From: AP-15 sp963790875
GTDB lineage: Bacteria; Pseudomonadota; Alphaproteobacteria; ATCC43930; CGMCC-115725
DNA: 64,000 bases
NCBI GenBank assembly: GCA_963790875.1
Contig: CAWBQT010000003.1
Span: 434,001-498,000, forward strand
Direction: 5' to 3'
The notes beneath the pieces are model-generated. The model was not told where the DNA came from. It was given only the letters and a program-made list of their open reading frames with translations, and did no database searches. The translations under genes were made by a program, and so were the position numbers. Below, one piece after another: positions 9,856 to 18,394 of the stretch; within the stretch, counting starts at the first letter, position 1; each line of letters starts with the position of its first letter.

Positions 9856-11496
9856 TCATGCTGCTGACCGAGCCGGTGCCGCTGTGGCTGCCCCAAAGGC
9901 CGCCGCATCCTCACGGATCATCGCCGCCCCCTTCTCGCCAATCATGATTGTCGGCGCGTTGGTATTGCCCGTCGTCACCGTCGGCATGATTGAGGCGTCG
10001 ACGACCCGCAGTCTCTCCAGCCCGTGCACCCGCAGCCGCGAGTTGACAACGGCCATCGGGTCCTCCCCCATCCGGCAGGTGCCGACCGGGTGATGCAGGT
10101 TGGTGCCCGCAATGCGGAAGCAGTTGATCAGCGCCTCTTCCGAGGTGACGTCGGGGCCCGGTGAGGTCTCGGCGGCGCTGTATCGCGCGAGCGGCGCGGC
10201 GGCGAAGATCCGCCGCGCATGGCCGGTGCCCGCAAGCAACACCCGCAGATCCCCCGGGTCCGATAGGTAGTTCGGGCGGATCGCCGGCCGGTCGAGCGGG
10301 TCTGCCGAGCGCGCCGTGATCGTGCCGCGACTGTTCGGCCGGGCGATGCACACCACGAGCGTCATGCCCGGCTCGCGCTCGAGCCGGCCGATACCGTTTG
10401 GATCGTAGCTCCCGGGCGTGAACAGCAATTGCAGGTCCGGGCTCCCCAGACCCTCGCGGCTGCGGCAGAACACCATCGCCGTGGTGACGCCGAAGGTCAA
10501 AGCACCCCGGCCCGTCGTCGCATACCGGCCGATCTCGCCGATCAGCTGGATGCCGCGCGCCATCTGATTGATCGAGACTTCGTCCTTGACGCGGTGGGTC
10601 ACGCGCATGGCGAAATGGTCGGAAAGGTTGGCGCCGACCCCCGGCAGATCATGCTTCACTGCGACCCCGATAGACTGCAGATGGGCAGCGGGACCGATGC
10701 CGGAGATCTGCAGCAGATGCGGCGAATTTACCGTGCCGCCGGAGACGACGACCTCGCGCGCCGCCGAGACCCGGTGGTCGCCGCCCTTGTGGCGAAAGGC
10801 GACACCCGTACAGCGCTTTCCATCGAGTAGCAGCCCTATCGCCACCGCCTTGGTCATCACGCGCAGGTTGCTGCGCTGCCGCGCCTCGGCGAGAAAGGTG
10901 CGCGCCGTCGAGCCGCGAAAGCGGCCGTTGCGCGTCATCTGCGAATAGCCGACCCCCTCCTGGACGACGCCGTTGTAGTCGCGGGTCAGCGGGAAGCCGG
11001 CCAGTTGCGCGGCTTCGACAAAGCGGTGAGTCAGCGGGAGGATCGTGCGGTAATCCTCGACCAGGAGCGGGCCGTCCTTGCCGCGGTATTCCGCGTCGCC
11101 CGGCGCGTAACGTTCGGATTTCCTAAAATAAGGCAAGACATCGGCGTAGCTCCAGCCGCGGCAGCCCATCTGTGCCCAGCCGTCGTAATCGGCCGGGTTG
11201 CCGCGGACATAGAGCATGCCGTTGATCGAGCTGGTGCCGCCCAATACCCGGCCACGCGGCCAGTGCATTGACCGGTTGCCGATCGCGTTCCCAGGCTCCG
11301 CATAGTAGTTCCAGTTGACGAGCGGGTTGGCACGCAGGTGCAGAGCGCCGGCAGGCACGTGGATCATCGGGTGCCAGTCCGTCGGCCCCGCCTCGAGAAG
11401 GGCGACCTGAGCCCCGTCCTCGCTCAGCCGGTCGGCCAGAACACAGCCGGCCGAGCCGGCGCCGACGATCACGTAATCCGCATAGAAGTGCACCAC
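9856..11496 (-). CDS. GMC family FAD-dependent oxidoreductase (choline dehydrogenase-like)
   Basis: A 546-residue flavoprotein. The dinucleotide-binding motif VGAGSAG sits at residues 11-17, followed by LLEAGP. The first GMC signature region reads WPRGRVLGGTSSINGM, and the second is around GGTVNSPHLLQISGIGP. The C-terminal catalytic region carries HPVGTCRMGEDP with the active-site His and the GNTNAPTIMIGEKGA flavin loop. The family oxidises alcohols (choline, alkyl or polyether alcohols) to aldehydes; the substrate cannot be read from the sequence. Translation starts at one of two adjacent GTG codons behind a GGGAGA site. No adjacent electron acceptor or aldehyde dehydrogenase gene. Confidence 0.92.
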   Translation of the reverse strand: MVHFYADYVIVGAGSAGCVLADRLSEDGAQVALLEAGPTDWHPMIHVPAGALHLRANPLVNWNYYAEPGNAIGNRSMHWPRGRVLGGTSSINGMLYVRGNPADYDGWAQMGCRGWSYADVLPYFRKSERYAPGDAEYRGKDGPLLVEDYRTILPLTHRFVEAAQLAGFPLTRDYNGVVQEGVGYSQMTRNGRFRGSTARTFLAEARQRSNLRVMTKAVAIGLLLDGKRCTGVAFRHKGGDHRVSAAREVVVSGGTVNSPHLLQISGIGPAAHLQSIGVAVKHDLPGVGANLSDHFAMRVTHRVKDEVSINQMARGIQLIGEIGRYATTGRGALTFGVTTAMVFCRSREGLGSPDLQLLFTPGSYDPNGIGRLEREPGMTLVVCIARPNSRGTITARSADPLDRPAIRPNYLSDPGDLRVLLAGTGHARRIFAAAPLARYSAAETSPGPDVTSEEALINCFRIAGTNLHHPVGTCRMGEDPMAVVNSRLRVHGLERLRVVDASIMPTVTTGNTNAPTIMIGEKGAAMIREDAAAFGAATAAPARSAA

Positions 11497-12388
11497 CTGG
11501 ATCTCCCCCGACTGCTTGTTTCCTCACTTCTCGCGAAAGCGAAAAATGCGCGATAGCAGATGGGTATTGGTTTACGCCAAAATTTGTCAATCGCGACCTC
11601 CGCAATTTCGAGCAGGATGGCCGGCCCGTTCAACCAGGGTCCCCCCAGTCCATCGGCAAGTCCTCTTTCGAAATTCCGGCCGGGGCCGCGCAATAGGGGC
11701 CCAGGCTGACGGAGGTGGCCTGCGCCGATCGCGCCGCTCGACGACGCTTGCGCTCGGGCCGGGCTTGATAAGATCAACGATCAGCTCAAGTAACGCTCGC
11801 GCCGGCCTCTGATCGGCCAGGGGTCGTCAGGCACGCGACCAATGTGGTCGAGCATCCCGAGGTCGTCGCCGACCGCCTCATCGCCTACGCGAACATTGTC
11901 GGGCGTGAGAACGCGATCGCCGGCACCGACTGAGCGACTGTGAAAGAATTGGCCTTCGGCACAGGCATCCTGGTGCACCACGATCGTGCGTGCTTCAAGA
12001 TGCGCCTGACGGCGCTCCTCAGCATGAGGTGACCTCTTGATGGCATTAAGAACACCCCTCATCCTTATATGAGGAAGCCGCGAAGCAGCTGTCTCGAAGG
12101 ACGCAGTGCGCCCATCCAGCCATTTTGCTAATCTTTCACATCCTCTGAGGCCTCGGCGGGCGCGTGCATCCGCAGTTCGCGCGCGAGGCTCAATGCGTTG
12201 TCGGCCGGCGCCCGGCTCGCGAGACGCCAGCTCTAGCCAAACCGGGCGCGCGCTTGGAGCGCCTCCGACTACGTCAATCCTTGTGTGGCGGCTGGGACCG
12301 GGCTGCTCCCGGATCGCAGGCACTACGCGTTTCCAGCGCCCGCAGCGCGCCCGAAGAAAAGCCTGCACCGACTCGCAGGGTCCGCACG
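11497..12388. other. Long intergenic stretch containing a gene relic
   Basis: About 890 bp between two leftward genes. Apart from the MetE-like fragment at 11811-11933 I can support no gene. A long leftward open frame (11781-12368) is Arg-rich and has no family character. Confidence 0.45.
11811..11933 (+). pseudogene. Fragment of a cobalamin-independent methionine synthase-like (MetE-type) gene
   Basis: The forward frame reads DRPGVVRHATNVVEHPEV, then VADRLIAYANIVGRENAIAG and TD before a TGA. In the archaeal/short MetE-like family this region typically reads PGVID..TN.VEHPE.VADRI...A..VGRENVIAGTDCGF, so the fragment matches right up to the conserved Cys, where it is cut by the stop. Neither the N-terminal barrel nor the C-terminal zinc-ligand region is nearby. 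It is a short relic. A possibly related full-length gene lies at 62154. Confidence 0.55.
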
Positions 12389-13939
12389 CTAATTATAGAT
12401 CCACTCCCTCTCGAAAAGCGCGAAGCAGTCGCGCTCGCCAGGCATCTTGACCCAGCCGGCGAGCAGACGCGGTGTCACCAACAGGATCCGGTCCTTCAGA
12501 TGGGTCGAGTTAAGCTCGTACTCCTCGAAGGTCGATACCGTGATTTTCTGGTTGTGCGGGTCGTCCTGAAAGCGGCTGGCGCACAGCGCTACGGTTTCCA
12601 TGTAGGGCCGCCGGTCGGCGCCCGACGTCAGATACGCGTTCGCCACCGCGGTCGACCTGACGTAGTCGAGCGACATGATCGCGTCGTCCAGCTCGCCCAG
12701 CAGCGCCTGCGGCGAGCGGCCGTTGCCGGTATAGCCCGCGATTTCATCCTCGATCACCGAATTGACGAGGTTGTTCTCGTGGGCCACGTCGTTGATGAAG
12801 TTGGCCATCAGATAAAGGATGCGCCCCTTGTAGGGGCTCTTGCTGTTGCGCAACCAGTTGTTGGCGACATTGCAATAGTCGAACGGGTGCTGGCCGTTGG
12901 TGAACTGCCGTGCGACCGTCGTGCGCAGGATCAATTCGGCGGCGGCAAGCTGGATCGTGTCCCCAAGGCTCTCAATAGTGATGCCGTCTTTCAGGTGCGT
13001 GGTGATCAGCTTCCACACGGTCTCGCCGTCGGCCAGCATCATCTGCTGGATCATGTCTTCGACCTGCGTTGGCGAGAGCGGCGTCTTGTTTCTTTCTTCG
13101 AGGCCCTTGCCACCATCCCCGAACTCGGCGCCGATCAGCACCGAAGCGGCGTCGTACAGAGAATAATAGAGCGGTCCGACCGCCATGTCGGGGACGCCCA
13201 TGTAGAAAACACCGTGGGATTTCTCCCAGCCGATGTAGTCGGCGAGGTCGGTTACGGCGCGGGCGCGGATTGCCTTGTGACCGGTGTTGCGCGCCTTGCG
13301 GCCGATCACTGTCTCTTGGATATCGATCAAGCCGAGAAATTCGATGGTCTCCCGTAGCGCCTGGCGAGCATCCGACTCCTCGGCCAGGCCCAGAAACAGG
13401 CCGTGGCAGCGCTTCGAATCGCCGGTCATCGTCGCGATCATGTAGGAATGCAGCCGTTCTTCGAGCGTCCCGGCTTCCTTGATCGGCTGCGTATCAGCGA
13501 GCCACACGACCGGACCGTAATCCGGCGCCGACACTTGGACACCCTTCATCGTGGCGTAGCGTCCTGGATACTTGAACAGCAGCTGATTCCAGATATCGAG
13601 CCCGGCGCCGATGTACCAGACGCTCTGCAACAGCGGCAGCAGCCGGTATTTCTCGGGTAGGTAGGGCATCAGATAGGTTGATGCCCGCAAGCCAAGCAGA
13701 GTGTGGTCGTTGTTGGTCAGCGCAATGTTGCCGTCCTTGATATTGATGTGGCACGGCACGTTGACGAACGGCGCTTCTGCCGCCGCAATAATGCTCAGAG
13801 CATCACCGATCGAGCGGCCGTCCCGCACGATCATCCCGTAGAACAGATCCGTCGTGCGCGCCTGGTCGCGTTCGAGGATCGCCTCGGTTAGCTGATCAAA
13901 CGCCTTTTCCTCGCGAAACTCGTCCCGATTGCGGAGCAT
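12389..13939 (-). CDS. Uncharacterised 516-aa protein
   Basis: A long intact soluble protein that I cannot assign. The ATG at 13939 with GGGGAAA upstream is preferred to a TTG ten codons earlier. The sequence is mostly helical by composition, without signal peptide or membrane helices. Segments that look conserved are VNVPCHINIKDGNIAL with TNNDHTLLGLRAS following, KYPGRYATMKGVQVSAP, FTNGQHPFDYCNVANNWLR and MANFINDVAHENN. Several His, Cys and Asp residues are spread among them and could bind a metal. My recollection is that similar helical domains can accompany Rieske proteins, but no CxH motif is present, so this is not evidence of function. It stands alone, with relics on both sides. Confidence 0.7.
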   Translation of the reverse strand: MLRNRDEFREEKAFDQLTEAILERDQARTTDLFYGMIVRDGRSIGDALSIIAAAEAPFVNVPCHINIKDGNIALTNNDHTLLGLRASTYLMPYLPEKYRLLPLLQSVWYIGAGLDIWNQLLFKYPGRYATMKGVQVSAPDYGPVVWLADTQPIKEAGTLEERLHSYMIATMTGDSKRCHGLFLGLAEESDARQALRETIEFLGLIDIQETVIGRKARNTGHKAIRARAVTDLADYIGWEKSHGVFYMGVPDMAVGPLYYSLYDAASVLIGAEFGDGGKGLEERNKTPLSPTQVEDMIQQMMLADGETVWKLITTHLKDGITIESLGDTIQLAAAELILRTTVARQFTNGQHPFDYCNVANNWLRNSKSPYKGRILYLMANFINDVAHENNLVNSVIEDEIAGYTGNGRSPQALLGELDDAIMSLDYVRSTAVANAYLTSGADRRPYMETVALCASRFQDDPHNQKITVSTFEEYELNSTHLKDRILLVTPRLLAGWVKMPGERDCFALFEREWIYN

Positions 13940-14066
13940 CGACGTTTCCCCAGCGGCAGTCTCGACCAAAGGTCACCGTAACGCCCGGCGGCAACTCTCG
14001 TAAACAAACGGGCGCTGTCGGCTGCCATGCGTCACGCGCCCGGCCGCAACGAGACCGCGAAGAAAA

Positions 14067-14261
14067 CGGCTCGACTTCACCTGCATCGGCCCCGCCGTCA
14101 ACCTCGCGGCCCGCCTCGAAAAACTGACCGGCGAAACCGGCCGTGCGATCCTCGTTTCGGCCGAGTTCGCACGGCATTGCCGCTCGCCGCTGATGCCGGT
14201 CGGCGAATTCTCGTTGCGCGGCTTTGGCGCACCGCGGGAGGTATTCGCCCTCCTCGACTGA
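14067..14261 (+). pseudogene. C-terminal relic of a class III adenylate/guanylate cyclase
   Basis: The frame reads RLDFTCIGPAVNLAARLEK and continues through GRAILVSAEFARHC to GEFSLRGFGAPREVFALLD and a stop. This is the end of a class III cyclase catalytic domain: the GPAVNLAARLE segment holds the conserved Asn and Arg used in catalysis, and the L.G...PREVFAL ending is typical. Everything upstream, including both metal-binding aspartates, is missing. An intact membrane cyclase of the same class is at 37440. Confidence 0.65.
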
Positions 14262-14316
14262 CGCCGATTTCCTGAGCCTTGCGCGTGATGCCGGCGAGAG
14301 CCGGCGATCCGATGGC

Positions 14317-14628
14317 TCAGCGCGGCCCGTTATAATAGGGTGGTGCGTAGTATCCCGGCGGATAATAGGGCGGCGGTGGGTAATAGGGCGGGGCCGGATA
14401 ATAGGGCCGCCCGTAATAGCCATAGTAATAAGGCGGCGGTGTGAGCGCCACGAACGGCGCAGCGACGATCGTCGCCGCGGTGCCGACGACGGCGCCCACC
14501 ACGCAGAATGGCCAGAACAACGGGAATGGCGAACAAGGGGGATAGTATTGCGCGTTGGCGCTCCCAGGAAGTAGTGCGGCGAGCCCGGCAGCGAACGCAG
14601 CCGGAAGTGCAATTCGGCGGATACGCAT
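14317..14628 (-). CDS. Small secreted Pro/Tyr-rich protein
   Basis: A 103-residue protein. The start at 14628 has GGAGA seven bases upstream and gives a clean signal peptide (RRIALPAAFAAGLAALLPGS, then ANAQ). A hydrophobic segment, FCVVGAVVGTAATIVAAPFV, could lie in the membrane. The last 40 residues are a low-complexity tail of Pro and Tyr (PPYYPPPPYYPPGYYAPPYY). Similar YP-rich tails occur in small cell-envelope proteins of alphaproteobacteria; function is unknown. It resembles the tail of the lipoprotein at 41725 in style only. Monocistronic, 130 bp from the di-haem peroxidase stop. Confidence 0.65.
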   Translation of the reverse strand: MRIRRIALPAAFAAGLAALLPGSANAQYYPPCSPFPLFWPFCVVGAVVGTAATIVAAPFVALTPPPYYYGYYGRPYYPAPPYYPPPPYYPPGYYAPPYYNGPR

Positions 14629-14760
14629 CGGGGGTCTCCCGGTAGCACGGGCCATCACGATAGCCGGCGGCAACACAAACGAAAAGCCGGCAGGCGAGTT
14701 CGGGCGCGGGCCTGGGTGGGGGTTTGCGCCAAACCGATTGAGGGCCGCTGCGCTGTCTCA

Positions 14761-16146
14761 TCACTGCGGCTGGTGGCGGTCGGTCAATGTCTCGAGGAAG
14801 GCGATGATGTCCTGTTCGTCCTGCGGGCTCATCGCCGGCGTGTCGCCCGGTTTCCGGTCGAAGGGCGGATCGGTCACGTCGACATTGGCGCGATAGCGCG
14901 GCGGGATGTCGTCGTATTTGGCGACGGTCCCGTCCGGCGCCCGCGAATAGACCCGCTGCGGTTCGGTATCGCGAAAATCGTAGAAGTCGAGCACCTGCTG
15001 CAGACTGTGAAACACGCCGTTGTGGAAAAACACCCGGCGCGTCGCGACGTTGCGCAACGTCGGGGTCGTGAACAAGCCGCAATATTGCGTCTCATTCGCG
15101 ATATCGAAGCGATAGGGGCCGCAGATCCCGAGATCGTGATAGGCCGGGTTCCGGTTGGCGGCGAGCGCCGGGTTGCGCGGTGCCGCCAAGGCCTCGAACT
15201 GATGGTCGGTGAAGAGCGGCGGCAGGCCGTCGGCGGTCGGCTGGTCGAGATGGCAGCCGCCGCAATTGGCCTTCGCCGGATCGTTGAAGAGCAGGTAGCC
15301 GCGCAGCTCCGCGGGGCTGAGGCGGGCGCGGCCTTCGAGCCAGAAGTCGAACTTGCTGCTGTAAGGGTGGAAGCTCGGCGTCTCGATCTCGTAGCGGCCG
15401 ACCGCGAAGAGGGCTTCGGCGACGGCGAGCCGCGGCGTATCAAACACGGCACTGCCGAACAGCTGGACAAACCGCGCCGCATAAGGAGCCTGCCGCAACT
15501 TCACGGCGACCGCCTCGACATTGCCGCCGTCCATCTCGAACGGGCTCAACAGCGGAAACAGCGCCTGCTGCTGCAAGGTATCGGCGCGCCCATCCCAGAA
15601 GAGGCCGCCCTGTGGCACGAGATTGGCGCTCGTCGCCGCGGTGTCGAGGGCCGTCTTTTGCGCCCGCGCCGCATCCTGGCCGAGTGCGGCGAGCTGCGCC
15701 AGGCTGACCGTCTCGTTCTCCTCGTCGTCGGGACCGACGCTGAAATTCGGCTGCCGCTCGAGGTACATCAGCGACGGCACCGCGCGCACCCCCTCGAGCG
15801 ACAATGCCGGGCCGCCCGCCATGACCGGCCTACCGCCCGGCGGGCCGTAAGCCAGCGCCGGTGCGTGGCAGGAGGCGCAGGCGAGCCGGCCCGAAGACGA
15901 CAGATGCGGGTCGAAAAAAACGAAGCGGCCGAGTTGCGCCATCGCCGAGAGCGGCGCCGCAGGCGGCCGATCGAGCTTCACCGGGTAGGGGTTTTCACCG
16001 AGCGCGAGGCTGAAGCTCGCCGAGGGATGCGCAAGCCAGGACTGAACCGGCAGCGGCCCGCGCACCACCAGCATCAGGACTGCGGCGGTCGCCCCGGCTG
16101 CGAGGACGAAGATGCCGGCAAGCGACCGAAAGCAACGCCGCCGCAT
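14761..16146 (-). CDS. Di-haem cytochrome c peroxidase/MauG family protein
   Basis: A 461-residue periplasmic protein anchored or exported by an N-terminal hydrophobic segment (SLAGIFVLAAGATAAVLMLV). It has two CxxCH haem c sites, CASCH at residues 90-94 and CGGCH at 295-299, the spacing expected for bacterial di-haem peroxidases and MauG-like proteins. Between them lies GGLFWDGRADTLQQQA, also a family hallmark, and TPTLRNVATRRVFFHNGVF follows. The family either reduces hydrogen peroxide with electrons from small c-type cytochromes or modifies a partner protein. It starts only 20 bp after the phosphoesterase stop, so the two are probably co-transcribed. Confidence 0.9.
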   Translation of the reverse strand: MRRRCFRSLAGIFVLAAGATAAVLMLVVRGPLPVQSWLAHPSASFSLALGENPYPVKLDRPPAAPLSAMAQLGRFVFFDPHLSSSGRLACASCHAPALAYGPPGGRPVMAGGPALSLEGVRAVPSLMYLERQPNFSVGPDDEENETVSLAQLAALGQDAARAQKTALDTAATSANLVPQGGLFWDGRADTLQQQALFPLLSPFEMDGGNVEAVAVKLRQAPYAARFVQLFGSAVFDTPRLAVAEALFAVGRYEIETPSFHPYSSKFDFWLEGRARLSPAELRGYLLFNDPAKANCGGCHLDQPTADGLPPLFTDHQFEALAAPRNPALAANRNPAYHDLGICGPYRFDIANETQYCGLFTTPTLRNVATRRVFFHNGVFHSLQQVLDFYDFRDTEPQRVYSRAPDGTVAKYDDIPPRYRANVDVTDPPFDRKPGDTPAMSPQDEQDIIAFLETLTDRHQPQ

Positions 16147-16166
16147 CGCATCCCTTCAGGAGGACT

Positions 16167-17864
16167 TTAGGGCGAGGCGGGCGGCGTCGCGAGCTTTCCG
16201 CCGGTCGTCGGGTCGAGATAGAGCGGCGGGTTCTTGCCGCCCGAGGCAAACGCAAACATGCCGATCACCGAGCCGCTCGTCGCGTCGAACGAGCCGCCGC
16301 CGAGCCGTTCGCCATGCAGCCAGTTGTCCTCGATGAAGCGCACCACCGAGGCGAGCGAGATCCGCTCGTGGCTGACGAAATTCGCCTTCGCCCAAGGCGA
16401 GATCACAAAGAACGGCAGGCGCGTGCCGGGCCCGCAGCGGCCATTCACCGGCTTGCCGCCGAGACCGTCGGGCGGCGTGCCGATGCCGCATTTGCCGGTG
16501 CCATCGAGCCGGTCGGCCTCGGCGTCGAAGGACGGGCTCGTCACCTTGGCAAAGGCGTGATCGTACCAGCCGTCCGAATCGTCCCAGGTGATGAACACCG
16601 CCGTGCTCTTCCAGCCGGGCTGCTGTTCGAGGAAATCGACCAGCGCGACGACGCCCGCTTGTTCGTCGAGCGGATCGGAATAGCCGGCATGCCCGTCCTG
16701 ATAGGCGGCCATCTTGATGTAGGACACCGCCGGAAAGTTGCCGGCCCTCACCGCGGCGTAGAAATCGCGCAACCCGTATTCGTGGTTCGCCGGGTCGCGC
16801 GTCTTGCCGTCATGCACAAAGCTGTAGCCGATCGCGGCGAGCGAACTCGGCCGTCGGTGCTGCGGATTCGCGGTCGACGCGAAATACTGGAACCAGTTGT
16901 GGTGCGGGATGTAGTCGACGATGTCGCTGCCGACGATGACCGAGTGTGTGCTGCGTTTGCATCGGATGGTACCGTTCGCATTCTTCTGATCGAGATTGAA
17001 GCCGCCCATGAAGCCGCCCCAGCTGAGGCCGGCGTCATTCAACAGGTCGCCGATGTTGCGGCCCAGCATCATCGCCTGGTCCTTTGGCGAGGAGCAGAGG
17101 TCATAGCCGGGGTCGACGTCGTTGATCATCGTGAACCCGCCCTGCCCGTCCTCGACGTAATAGGAGACGGTGGTGACGGTCGACGGCTTTTTGGTCGTGA
17201 CGAGGATTTTCATGCCGTTGGTCTGACCCGCGACCACTTCGAGCATGCCCGGCGTCGACGGGCCGTAGGTGTCGGTATAGGCATTGTCGCTAAGCGCGAA
17301 GTGCTGCGCATATTGCCACATCGCCGTGACCGTGTTGCCGTCGAAATAGCCCATCACCTGGCCTTTGGTGCCAAAGGCGCCGACGCCGCCCGGCGTCCCC
17401 TTGCCGGTGTATTTCGGGAAGAGGTCGGCCTTGCCACCGTCATAGGCCTGCTGTTCGGCGGTATAGGCGTGGTTCTGGTCGGCCGTGTTGGCCTGCGTGC
17501 GGTCGAGCCGAAACGGCTCTGCGGCGTCGCTGCCGTTCGCCTTGTTCGTGAAGTTCGGGTTGTCGGTCAGGAGGTTCGCATGGGCGAGGTTGTCGACTGC
17601 GGGAGTACCCGGCGCCGCGGTGAAGGCCGGCTCGCCCGGCGGGTTCGCCGCGTTCGGGTAGGTCGCGAAATAATGGTCGAACGACACATTCTCCTGGAAG
17701 ATGACGACGAGATGCTTGATCGGCGTCGCCGTCGCCGCGGCTTCCGCCGGTCCGGGATCGCCGAGACCGGCCGGCGCCACCGCCCCGGCCGATTGGGCGA
17801 CGGCAGCGCCGCTCCACAGGATCGCGACGGCCGCCGCCGCGAGCGAGAATGGGCGTAGGTTCAT
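16167..17864 (-). CDS. Secreted phosphoesterase (phospholipase C/AcpA acid phosphatase family)
   Basis: A 565-residue exported enzyme of the alkaline phosphatase superfamily. The signal peptide is LAAAAVAILWSGAAVAQ. ENVSFDHYF at residues 58-66 corresponds to the family ENRSFDHYF site, which binds metal and carries the catalytic residue. Further conserved blocks are DTYGPSTPGMLE, HHNWFQYFAST, FITWDDSDGWYDHAF (metal-binding Asp/His) and RLPFFVISPWAK. It cleaves phosphate esters such as phospholipids or phosphomonoesters outside the cytoplasm; the actual substrate is open. It is upstream of, and probably in an operon with, the di-haem peroxidase. A second, distant phosphoesterase is at 38921. 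Confidence 0.9.
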   Translation of the reverse strand: MNLRPFSLAAAAVAILWSGAAVAQSAGAVAPAGLGDPGPAEAAATATPIKHLVVIFQENVSFDHYFATYPNAANPPGEPAFTAAPGTPAVDNLAHANLLTDNPNFTNKANGSDAAEPFRLDRTQANTADQNHAYTAEQQAYDGGKADLFPKYTGKGTPGGVGAFGTKGQVMGYFDGNTVTAMWQYAQHFALSDNAYTDTYGPSTPGMLEVVAGQTNGMKILVTTKKPSTVTTVSYYVEDGQGGFTMINDVDPGYDLCSSPKDQAMMLGRNIGDLLNDAGLSWGGFMGGFNLDQKNANGTIRCKRSTHSVIVGSDIVDYIPHHNWFQYFASTANPQHRRPSSLAAIGYSFVHDGKTRDPANHEYGLRDFYAAVRAGNFPAVSYIKMAAYQDGHAGYSDPLDEQAGVVALVDFLEQQPGWKSTAVFITWDDSDGWYDHAFAKVTSPSFDAEADRLDGTGKCGIGTPPDGLGGKPVNGRCGPGTRLPFFVISPWAKANFVSHERISLASVVRFIEDNWLHGERLGGGSFDATSGSVIGMFAFASGGKNPPLYLDPTTGGKLATPPASP

Positions 17865-17974
17865 GGGAGGCCTGTCGATCGAATGCGCTCACGTTGATCT
17901 ACGTGAGAGCGATGACGCATTTGTGACAATGCGTTGCGGACGACGGTAGGTTCTACGGTTCTCGTCCGACCTGC

Positions 17975-18394
17975 TCACGCCGCGGTTGCGTAGGTGGCGC
18001 GGCCGATCGCGACTAGCTGGTCCTGTTCGTTCGCGACGTCGATATCGACGACGCCGACGAACCGGCCGCTGCGCCGCACTTTGGCAGTGACGACGAGCGC
18101 CGTAGCGATTGCCGGGCGCAGATAGTCGACGCGGAAGTTGACCGTCGGCAGCGGCCGGCCGAGCAGCATGACGAGCGCGTAATCGCCGACCGTGTCGACG
18201 ATCGCGGCGATCGGCCCGCCATGCCATTGTCCGCTGCCGCGGCCGCGCTCGAATTCGGGGCGCATCGCGGCCCGCATCACGACTTCCTCCTTAAGGGGGT
18301 CGGCGCGCAATACGGTCAGGTTCAGGAAGTCGATGAACGCGGAATGCGCGAGCCGCTCCTGCAGTTCTTCCGGGCCGAGCGGAAGATCGCTCAC
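17975..18394 (-). CDS. PaaI-type hotdog thioesterase
   Basis: A 139-residue hotdog-fold protein. WHGGPIAAIVDTVGDYALVM matches the family HGG...D motif that holds the catalytic residues, and the second half forms the usual strands (NFRVDYLRPA; VTAKVRRSGRFVGVVDIDV). It hydrolyses acyl-CoA thioesters. The GTG start overlaps the stop of the preceding dehydrogenase by four bases (GTGA), so translation is coupled; it is the last gene of a four-gene acyl-CoA operon. Substrate is likely the CoA ester made by the synthetase encoded two genes upstream, an inference from context. Confidence 0.88.
   Translation of the reverse strand: MSDLPLGPEELQERLAHSAFIDFLNLTVLRADPLKEEVVMRAAMRPEFERGRGSGQWHGGPIAAIVDTVGDYALVMLLGRPLPTVNFRVDYLRPAIATALVVTAKVRRSGRFVGVVDIDVANEQDQLVAIGRATYATAA

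Noticed and set aside
11781..12368. 195-residue leftward frame in the 11.5-12.4 kb gap
   Set aside because: Arg-rich, low-complexity product without ribosome site; a MetE-like relic is readable on the other strand.
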